Assembly (NCBI GenBank): GCA_036244855.1
Contig: BQKZ01001364.1
Location: 1-33,474, forward strand
DNA: 33,474 nt
Reading direction: 5' to 3'
Source of the DNA: Temnopleurus reevesii
Lineage: Eukaryota; Echinodermata; Echinoidea; Temnopleuroida; Temnopleuridae
The notes beneath the pieces are model-generated. The model did no database searches. It was not told where the DNA came from and saw only the letters and a program-made list of their open reading frames with translations. The position numbers were made by a program, and so were the translations under genes. Positions 9,985 to 20,700 of this stretch are shown here, piece by piece (within the stretch, counting starts at the first letter, position 1; each line of letters begins with the position of its first letter).

Positions 9985-10035
9985 ATTATCATAAACCGAC
10001 GTTATTTCAGCCATCCACTGTACCAAATGATTAAA
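9985..10035 (+). other. WDR3: Probable non-coding first exon of WDR3
   Basis: A strong donor (TTAAA|gtaagtaaaa) follows 10035, and the start-codon exon of WDR3 has its own acceptor at 11535, so a 5'UTR exon is required upstream. This is the best donor just past the NRF1 site. Its left limit is a guess. Confidence 0.35.
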
Positions 10036-10220
10036 GTAAGTAAAACGTTTAATCTTAGACAAGAATAATCAATAATATTGGTCATATGACATTTATCATG
10101 CGAGGAGACCAGATAAATGAAGTGTCCAATACGGTCATCATGCTCATGTGTCCCACACGTTACGTTTTATGTAAGTCAGTACACTTATGAAGTTACTTTG
10201 CTATTATATTATCTTAATTA

Positions 10221-10350
10221 AAAGGGAATTTCACCCTAACATTGATTTGTTGTCAGATGATAGATAAAAATAAGATGGAAAAAAACTTAAAATTTGAGGA
10301 AAATCGAATTATCTGCTAAGAAGTTATGAATTATCAAAGACAAAGTTTGC
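10221..10350. repeat. Diverged arm of the fold-back family
   Basis: AAAAGGGAATTTCACCCT ... AAAATTTGAGGAAAATCG ... AGAAGTTATGAATTATCAAA follows the same order of motifs as the left arm at 6432-6565, with many substitutions. Confidence 0.55.
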
Positions 10351-10794
10351 ATTTTTGCTCACTTTTATTTTGTTTTAAACTAAAATAAATGAGTAAAGAA
10401 GTTATAGGGGCCTAGTTGGAATTGGAAGTTGTTCAAATTAAACTACACTCTACAGCTCGGTTAAAAGTTTAGACAGGAGGGACGTCTATGTGAAAAGAAG
10501 TTTCAGAAAGAAATCATATCTTTCTTGTACAAAAACAGAGAGCAGCCATTACCATTCTGCATTCAAATATGTGGCATGCCCCAATATCTCGGGAGGATCG
10601 ATGAAGCTGGAACTAAAATCTACATTTTGAGAAATGCATTACTAATCATGTGTTGATGTGAAGAGTATCTACATTGGTTGTATGTTTTGGACTCTATGCG
10701 TTGGAATGATTTTCTTAATTGAAACCCCTATTGCAGCCTTCAAAAGTTGTATGTAAATAGCTTGAGCTGCCATTTTTATTTTTTTTATGGAGGT

Positions 10795-11225
10795 CCATAG
10801 GGGCCATGGTATGCCGTTCTGGGCAAACTCGTAGAATAGCGACCAGGTGAGCGCGATGTATTCAATTTGTGTACAATCCTATGGAAGCGTGCGGTAGTGC
10901 GTCGGCAATGATTTTTGCACCAGATTCAACCTACAAACATTTGGTAAAGTTGGCTCAAGTTTACACTTTTAACACCAAAGTCGATTGAATTTTCAAAAGA
11001 TTTCTTGAAATATTGAAGAAGGGTAAAGAAAATAACATTTAAAACCATTATTGTGTTTATAGAATGTAATAAAAGTCGCTTTTGGACTTGTTTTGTGGAT
11101 GGTTACCTGTATATATTTTGGAATTCTGACACCGATGTTTGCAATTTTTACATGGCGCGCGCACACAATCTGGTCGCTATTCTCCGGGTCTGCCCCGTTC
11201 TGTACAATGTGCACATAGACAAACT
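10795..11225. mobile_element. Fold-back element with about 50 bp arms
   Basis: The arm GCCGTTCTGGGCAAACTCGT..AGAATAGCGACCAGGTGAGCG (10813-10855) is mirrored by CGCGCGCACACAATCTGGTC..GCTATTCTCCGGGTCTGCCC..CGTTCTGTAC (about 11155-11205). No protein was recognised inside. Confidence 0.65.
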
Positions 11226-11557
11226 CAACAGAAAGGCCTAAGTTATACGATCGAACTGAAGACAAGTCTCTGGTGATATCTGGGTTTGTTTGCCTAGTAG
11301 GTCCTTGCTCGCTTAGAAGGCACACCATCTTTTACGCCCATGTCAATTGAGGTACATTGTAGATTGAACTTGTCTGCAGCAAAGGCTTTGTAATTGTATC
11401 CGCTGAAAACTAATGTAGGGGATTGGCAGATTTCAATTCTTACTTTGGGCGACAGTGAAAATGATCTATCGATTAGAGGCCTAACTGTAGATGTTTTAAA
11501 AAGATTGTGAACATTGTTTTTGTTTTCAATTTCAGGTCAACGTTTAGTGAAATCAGG

Positions 11558-11716
11558 ATGGGTTTGACAAAGCAGTACCTTCGCTTTGTGCAGAGTGCAG
11601 TCTTTGGAGTGGTCGGGACAACCAAAGCCAACGTCGTATTCACCAAAGATCATCAGTTTGCTGCCGTGTCTGCTGTGGAGCATGTTATCATATGGAATCT
11701 GAAGAAAGGGGAGAAG
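11558..11716 (+). CDS. WDR3: WDR3 exon with start codon (exon 1 of the CDS)
   Basis: The exon opens at 11536 after ttttcaatttcag. ATG is at 11558, then [20 protein letters not shown] and later [12 protein letters not shown], a classic WDR3 N-terminus. The donor is gtatgtat. 53 codons, phase 0. Confidence 0.95.
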
Positions 11717-14700
11717 GTATGTATGTGGCTAGGGAATTAAGCAAGAAGTGGTTGAAGGTGAGAGTGAAAGGGGGGGGGGGAGGAGGACGAAGCCAACATA
11801 TTCATCAAATATCATTTTGCTGCAGTGTCTGCTGTTGAGCATGGTGCAAGAAGGAAAGTGATAACAAGGAGTTTGGGAAATCAACATCTTTCATGTAGAC
11901 TGAGCGATTTCAATGATAATTGAGTTTGCTAACAGAAACTTCTAGAGGGCGGTGAATATTTTGTTATTCTTAATGAAATGATTGAAAATCTATCTTCAAG
12001 ATATTGGTAATATTTTCAGACTTTGGTCAATACACCAAAACACAAACTTTTCCTACTCCTTTGGAGTACCAATTTTTACATAGAACACATTTATTGCTTC
12101 ATCTCAAATATTGTCCAATTGAAGTGGTCTTAGGGTGTGTTGCTACAAAGTTGCAATTGATCAACTGCAAATCAGTCGCAAATTTGAAACATGCCTTTTC
12201 ATTCTTGCACGGTCTGTGCTTTTATCAAGACAAGAATGAAACTATAACTTTCATTTGTATCTGCTGATCAAGTGCAACACCCTTCAGCTTCGGTGCTGCC
12301 CTTTCCCAATTGTCTTTTTAGAGTTGTATTCTTTCACCACAATTTCTCTTTTAATTCTATGAATCATACTTGTAGGTTCTGCTACTAGAGGGCAGCAAAC
12401 ATGAAGTCACTGCTGTCGCTCAGACTGATGCTCGTCCAATCATTGCTGTCGGCTACTCCGATGGCTCCATCAAACTTTTTGACAGTGATAACGGCGATGT
12501 CATTGTCACATTCAATGGACACAAGACTGCAGTCTCCACAATGCATTTTGATAACCATGCCCTGCGGCTTGCTTCAGGTTCAAAGGTTAGTTGTTTCCCA
12601 TGATGCATCTCATTGCACTGCCAATACCATCATTGTTAAATCAGGGGTGCTGCTTGTTGGGGAATTTTCTTGATTTCAGTTTGTGTACAAAACTGTATAA
12701 AGCAAAAGCCAATTTTATGAAGTTCTAGACATTTCAGCTTGTGGCATCTCCTCTAAATACCAATGTGGTCAGCAATATCTCTTGAGGAATTTCTTGAACT
12801 GGTAATAGCTCCCGCTACATATATCAGACACTCCGAAGCAATAATAACTTTAAGTCTTGAATTAAAACTCATCTTTCTAGATAGTATGCATGAGAATACG
12901 AAGATGCACTAAAAGTTTTTGCTCTATTCAAGTTCAAATGATAAGTTTTAGTTGAATAAAATGTGGTATTATTGTATAAACCACATAATTTTCAAATTAC
13001 ATAATGAAATAAAATTTAGTATTATTTTTTAACCAGATAATGTACAAAACACGTATTGAAATGTTTGTCTGGACAGGACACAGATGTGATCATATGGGAT
13101 GTGGTGAACGAGAGCGGTCTCTACAGGTTGAAAGGTCACCGTGGGATGGTCACAAGGGTTTGCTTCATGGCTCAGCACAACATTGTCATTTCAAGGTTAG
13201 TAGTCCTGTCACAATTCTCAAACACTTAACCATGGAAGATAGGGGGTGGGGGGGGGGGAGGTTAGTATAAGGGTGGTACTGTAGGAATGTTTTGTGTGAA
13301 TTATTAAAGTTTGCAAAATACTTGAAGAAGAAAAAAATGTAAATTCTCAATGTTCTGAACAAATTTTAATTATTGGTTCCTTAAAATATGGTACTTTTCT
13401 ACTTGGTTTGATGAGTTGCAAATACATAAATGATGACCGGCATGAGTGGGGACATACCAAATGTTCCACCTGAAGGTTTTTAAATGTCATTGAGGGGGGT
13501 TTTCACTCTCCATGAAGAGGTCCCATATAGTGAGTGATTCTAGGATTTGAAAATGAATGAAAGCTGTAACAGTTGTTGAACAAGGAAGGCATTTGTCATT
13601 TTGACATGAAATAGTTGTGATTATCAGTATTTTGAACTTTTTTCATTTTTAAGTTAAAGGTTAGCAGCCTATGAAAATGTTTTTCGATGAGTCTTTGCTT
13701 ATAAAATCCAAAACTAGAGAAAGATATCCATGGGTGACCAGTTCTAGTGTTACATTCTCATGTGACAAGTGCACTCACCATTGAGTTTTTGACTAACACC
13801 TAATGATATGCAGTTTTGTTTAACATTTTCATAAACAGTTCCAAAGATACATTTGTAAAGTTCTGGGATCTGGACACCCAACACTGCTTCAAGACATTAG
13901 TTGGACATAGGAGTGAGGTAAGCATCGGGATCTTTTACCTCCTTTTCATTGTTGATGCAACAGCACATGGCATTAATTGTAATAAACTGGAATTTCCTAT
14001 GATCTCTTGAAGTTGTGTGCACTGACCTTTTGCTCTTTGCTCAGGTTTTGATAAGCACCATGGCTGCAACATTTCCACTTGTTGTAATTAGTTTGTGAAA
14101 TTAATTTAACTTTAAAACCATTTATTTATTTTTCTATGCAACCTTAGTATACATGTACTCCTTGCAATTCATGAAGGAAATAAATTTTATTGATGGAAGA
14201 TATCACATATGTCCTACGTTTGAAGTTGTAGTTGTTTTTCCAGCTAGGCAAATTCAGAGCTGCCATCTATTAGTGTTGCTTCCTATTCAGTAGGATTTTT
14301 GTCAGTGAAACTAGGACTGTACATAAGCTAAGAATTATGATATTTGATAAATAAAGAGGACTGCTGAGACTTCTTATCCAATAATGGAGAGCTGTGGAGT
14401 AAAATGAAGTAAAAAAAGAGCTTGAGCTTTCGATCCTAGCAGAATCTTAATCATAAGCAAAATGACAAGGAAATGAAGTGAACACACAAGTATATAGAAA
14501 AAGCTAAAACGAGGAGGTGGAGAGAAAGAAAGAAAAGAACAGGATGTGAAGGGCAGCCAATCACAGAGCAAGGAGGGACGAATAATGGAACTCCAATCCT
14601 TGAACAAAAGAAAGGTGACCAGCTGGAGGAGAGCTAGGGACAAAACAAAGGGATTAGAGAATTAGTAGGATTTTTGTCAGTGAAACTAGGACTGCACAAA

Positions 14701-17700
14701 AGCTAAGAATATGATATTTGTTGTGAAAATACAATTTTTATTGATAGTAAAAATTCAATCGCGAACAATCTGTTTAATGTGCTTCTGATTTCTGAACTGG
14801 TAATCAACATTATGTCGGATGAAATTATGTTGGGATTAATTTTATCCACTTAAACAATACAAATTATATTTCTTGAAGTGAGATACCCTTTAATCATTAT
14901 CTACAGGTATGGGACTTTGTTCTGCTCCCAGAGGACAAGGGGTTAGTGATAGGGACATCGGGCAGCGATCTTCAAGTCTGGGAGATTGTCTTCCAAGATG
15001 AGGTAGGATAATTCATTCTTTCTTCATTTATTGTTGACTCTTCTACCCGCTTCTATCTTTGTATGGGGGTATGGCCATATAGTTGCAATTGATCACAAGT
15101 CAAATGCAAATCTGTTGAAAATCGTGATGCACAGTTTTATTCTGGCATGGTATGCACTTGTTGATTGGCTCGTACCGATCAATTGCACCTTTTGAACAGC
15201 ATCCCCTATATCTATTTGTCTTTTGCCTTCTCCTATCCAATGACTGGGGAATGCTGAGAGCAATTCAAGTATTGTAGATAATAATGATAATGATGGCTTC
15301 CTGTATAGCGCACAGGTCCACCTTGTCAGTGTTTATGGTGCTGAAAGTTCTCACTCATTATTACTAAGTATCCGGCTTTATCTGGCAGCCATTACAACAC
15401 TCAGAATTACAAGGAATTTCTTTCTGCCATTTCTATAATAATGATAATGATTCAATATTATAATGTACAAATAACAAAGTCTTAGTTAACAAGACACATT
15501 GTGTGTGTAACATAAAAGTCCTGAATCATCCCACTCACCACACCCTCTTTTTTTAGGTGGATGAAGATGAGAGCAAAGGGCCGTCTCCTGCTAAGAAACC
15601 AAGAATGAAAATGCTGGATGATGATGAGGATGAGGGAGAGGAAGATGATGATGATGCGGATGGTGATGACAATGTGAGTATTATTTAGCATATTTCTAAG
15701 TGTATTTGTTAAAATGTAGTCAACCTTAATTTTTTTCATTTAGTCAGTCTCTTATGGGTATCTTCATCGGCAGTTAAACACTGTTATACTGTAAAAGCNT
15801 GCTTTATGGCTCAGCATAACATTGTCATTTCAAGGTTAGTATTCCTGTCACAATTCTCAAACACTTAACCATAGAAGATGCAGGGGGGGGGGGGGTAGGG
15901 TAGTATGTAACCCTTAGTAATTTTAATGTAAGAAGGGGCATGCGTTCTACAAGCCCCTCGCTTTTTCGGCATGCCCCTCCATCTCTCTATCACCTGTTTT
16001 TCAAACATTATGTATCATGATCTATCTTTGTAAATATTTTTGTTTCTCTTGCAAATGATTATAATTTGTTGTTGAAATTGATGATATTGAAATGGAAATA
16101 AAATAAATCAAATCAAATCAAATGTATTTGTGTGAGTTATTAAAGTTCGTAAAATAGTGAAATGGAAAAAAAATCAAAATTCTCAATGTTCTTAACAAAT
16201 TTTGATTCTTGGTTCCTTAAAGAATGGTACTTTTCTACTTAATTTGATGGGTTGCAAATACATGAGTGGGGACAAACCAAATGTTCCACCTGAAGGTTTT
16301 GAACTGCCATTTAGGAAGGTTTTCACTCTCCGGGAAGAAGTCCCATAATATAGTGAGTGATTCTAGGCTTTGAAAATGAATGAAAGCTGTTGTTCAACAC
16401 GGGAGGCGTTTGTCCTTTCCACATGAAATAGTTGTGATTATCAGTATGTTTATTTTATTTTTCATTTTTTAAATAAAGCTTAACAGCGTATTAAAATGGT
16501 TTTCGATGAGTCTTTGCTTATAAAATCCAAAAGTAGAGATAGATATCCATGAGTGACCAGTCCAAGTGTCACATTGACTTTTTTGATAACACTTATGATA
16601 TTAAGTTTTGTTAAACATTTTCATGAACAGTTCCAAAGATACATTTGTAAAGTTCTGGGATCTGGATACACAACACTGCTTCAAGACATTGGTTGGACAT
16701 AGGAGTGAGGTAAGCATCGAGACCTTTTACCTCCTTTTCATTGTTAATGCAACAGCACATGGCATTAATTACATAGGTTTTAACCAAGAATGATTGTAAT
16801 TAACTGGAATTTCCTATGATCTCTTCAAGTTGTGTGCACTGACCTTTTACTTTTTTTGTCTTTTTTTTTAATACACACTATGGCTACAACATTTCCAGTT
16901 TTTGTAATTAGTTTGTAATTAATTTCACTTTAAAACCATTTATTTATTTTTCTATGCAACATGTTATACATGTACTCCTTGCAATTCATGAAGGAAATAA
17001 ATTTTATTGATGGAAGATATCACATATGTTCTAGAGCTTGCATGGTGTAGTAAACATTCAAGGAGGTTTGCGGTTGCACCATGTGGTGTATAGTCTTGAA
17101 AAGGACTGAGCAAAAACTAAATGAGCTTTTTGAGCTTTTGCTCAGCCCTTTTCAGGACTATTTCTTGAAAGATAACCCTACACCACATAGTGCAACCGCA
17201 AACCTCCTTGAATGAAAAATATAAAAATTGTATTTCTTGACCCGAGATACCCTTTAATCACCCAATACAGGTATGGGACTTTGTTCTGCTCCCAGAGGAC
17301 AAGGGGTTAGTGACTGGGACATCAGGCAGTGATCTTCAAGTCTGGGAGATTGTCTTCCAAGATGAGGTATGATAATTCATTCTTTCTTCATTTATTGTTG
17401 ACTCTTCTACCCGCTTCTATCTTTGTATGGGGGTATGGCCATATAGTTGCAATTGATCACAAGTCAAATGCAAATCTGTTGAAAATCGTGATGCACAGTT
17501 TTATTCTGGCATGGTATGCACTTGTTGATTGGCTCGTACCGATCAATTGCACCTTTTGAACAGCATCCCCTATATCTATTTGTCTTTTGCCTTCTCCTAT
17601 CCAATGACTGGGGAATGCTGAGAGCAATTCAAGTATTGTAGATAATAATGATAATGATGGCTTCCTGTATAGCGCACAGGTCCACCTTGTCAGTGTTTAT

Positions 17701-20700
17701 GGTGCTGAAAGTTCTCACTCATTATTACTAAGTATCCGGCTTTATCTGGCAGCCATTACAACACTCAGAATTACAAGGAATTTCTTTCTGCCATTTCTAT
17801 AATAATGATAATGATTCAATATTATAATGTACAAATAACAAAGTCTTAGTTAACAAGACACATTGTGTGTGTAACATAAAAGTCCTGAATCATCCCACTC
17901 ACCACACCCTCTTTTTTAGGTGGATGAAGATGAGAGCAAAGGGCCGTCTCCTGCTAAGAAACCAAGAATGAAAATGCTGGATGATGATGAGGATGAGGGA
18001 GAGGAAGATGATGATGCGGATGCTGATGACAATGTGAGTATTATTTAGCATATTTCTAAGTGTATTTGTTAAAACGTAGTGAACCTTAATCTTTTTCATT
18101 TAGTCAGTCTCTTATGGGTATCCTCATCGACAGTTAAACACTGTTATACTGTAAAAGCTGAAATTTGTACTGGGGTTTTATTTTTGTGAACTTTGTGACC
18201 ATGAATTTGCTATATTGGCTTTTACGGTACTCCGGAGGTCCTTATGATTTTAACATGAAGCCTGACAAGATTACTTGTCACTATGTTAGGCAATCCTTGG
18301 GCAAGCTTTTGGGTCATCAAGAACAACCATTGTGTATAATGAATGAATATAATGTGCATCTGTTAGTAAACTTGTCTATTTACTCAAATTGATGATTGCT
18401 AAAATATTGACTTTTAAAGTAAATATCCAAGATCCACTTATGTTAGAATTTTAATAAAGGTGCATTTTAATGAAATAATTTCCGAACACTTTTATTTTCA
18501 TTCACAGAGTATTCTAACCTGTACCAAAGCAGGAACGATACTAAGGAGAGGAAGTGATAGAGTAGTGTCTCTACAACTTGATTCTACTGGAAGAATTCTA
18601 TGCTGCCATGTAAGTTTCATGAAATATTCAAAGTTTGAATCCATAAACGATTTTTGGGATTCAGTGGTAAATAGAAGACTGTAAAGTGTATGATGAGAAT
18701 CTTAAGATGCAATGTGGATTTTTTTATGTTCACACCTGCGCAATGAGAAGAAAAATATTGCTTTTGAGATCAGAAATAGGTGTGAACGCATTTTGGGAAC
18801 GAAAAGAGATGGACTAATAGAAACAGAACAATAGGAGGACAATCCAAATAATCATGAGAGCTAAGAGAGCACATCCCGATCAAGTTGCTCAGCTAGCAAC
18901 CACCATTTTCTTTTTTCTATCAAAGCCGCTGGAAACTTTTTTTTTTTTAATTTATATTTAGCATAAGCCCATAAAGCAATCTTAAATCTCATTCAGTGAC
19001 CATACCTGTTTGGTGATGATGATACAGGAAATGAGCTTTTGTGTTTTGTGCTTTAAGTACTTCTCTTAAAGTTAATTTAAAATTACTGCAAAGTGTTGAA
19101 ACTAACACAACATTGTTTACTGTGTGAAAGTAAAGATATTTGATGTTGAAAAGTTGTAGATCTCTATTGAAGTGATGCACCATGATGCAATACTGGCACG
19201 CAATCACATGGTTGGATTGTTTCTCGCCTTTGAATGCCCATATTGCATAATGCTAACTTTGTATTTTTATTCTGATCTGTTAGGGTCCAAGTCCTCATTT
19301 AGAGCTATTCAAGGTTTGCACAGCTCAAGAACTCAAGAAGAAATTACTCAAGAAACAGAAGAGAGAAAGAAAGAAAGCAAGGTAAATGTTTTGATGTTGG
19401 TAATTCTACAAATTTGTCAACCTTTTTTCAGTAACTTATGAGCCAAATTATAAAAAATGATTTATGCACAATTCACCTAGTTTACAAATAAGATATGGAG
19501 ACAGAGTATTACAGGTAGGCCCAATACGTATAGGATCTGATGTAAATAACTTGCTGAATTGTCTGAAGAAACTCTATATAATTTGGTTTTTATCACCACA
19601 GAAATTAACACTTAGTTAGGAATTTTATTGTCATGAAAATGCACCTGTAGTGCTTTAATTTGAATGTGAAAGGTAAGTAGTGATTGATTTCGTAGAACTC
19701 CAGGGGTGTTAATGCTTGGTTGATGCTAACCCAATGGATGACTTTGAGTACGGTGTTCGGTGTTGGTGTTGAGAGAGCAAATCGGCCCGTAAACCGAGCT
19801 CCAACATCGCTGGTCAGTTTACAGAAGCGATACGATCGCTGTATCGATCGCCCAACACCAGCCACAATACCGAGTGATACCACTTGCGCTCACACAAAGC
19901 CTCGCGAAAAGCTCGACGATAAAATAATTTTCGGTTCAAAATTCTCAAATTAATCTATTCTAATTCATACAAATTGCGTAATCTTTTTTGAAATCCAGAA
20001 GGAAAAATATTGCCTTCCAAAATAAAGAATTTGGTCTTAGTTTTTATACGCAAATTTCACTGTAAAGTTAAATTAACCACCGACATGTCACGAGTTGTCG
20101 TAGCGAAACTGCTACTGTTCTGCGAGTGGAAAACAAACGCACAAAGTCGCAATTTTCCCAATCCCTAGGGGTTGGTGTTGAGAGATGGGAAAATTGCACA
20201 TGAATCGTCAACACCGACTNTTGAAATGATAACTTTGAAAATTCATAACTTTTGAACGGATTATCCGATTTTGCTCAAATTTTCACAGTTTGTTCATCTG
20301 ATTTTTCTTCATTTACCGACCTCACATTATTGTCTGGGTGTAATTCCCCTTTAAAGATTATCAAAGGAGAGGGATGAATAGAAACAGATCCATACAATGT
20401 AGCTGGATTATCCAGATGACGAGGGGAGCTTGGAAAACTACATCCTCTGTCCAACTCCTCAGCTTGTAGGCTTGATTGGATTTTTGTTTGTTTGTAACTA
20501 TATCAATATATATTTTTGGTTTTTTTGTATGATAATTTTTTGCTATTTTGCTATTGTTTTTTATTTCATGAATGATAACTTTATGAAAGATGTCTCATGC
20601 TTTTCAATGTGCATGTTTTTTTTTATGTTTTAAGTTTGTATCTATACATTGTAAAGATGACAAATGTGGCATTTTTAGTATTTTTGTGTTCTTTTTTTTT

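Larger units (their letters stand above)
13161..15798 (+). repeat. Segmental direct duplication, unit A (end of exon 3 to intron after exon 6)
   Basis: Opens with TGCTTCATGGCTCAGCACAA inside exon 3 and ends with CACTGTTATACTGTAAAAGC. Unit B (15800-18158) opens and ends with the same sequences. The units are near-identical from about 15000 and 17366 onward and more diverged, with copy-specific insertions, before that. Confidence 0.9.
15800..18158 (+). repeat. Segmental direct duplication, unit B
   Basis: Second copy of 13161-15798, starting immediately after the undetermined base 15799. It holds a headless exon-3 fragment (to about 15834), then exons 4', 5' and 6' with intact splice sites. 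Confidence 0.9.

Noticed and set aside
9868..10062. 64-codon minus-strand open frame over the promoter
   Set aside because: No homology; it overlaps the NRF1 site and the probable 5'UTR exons.
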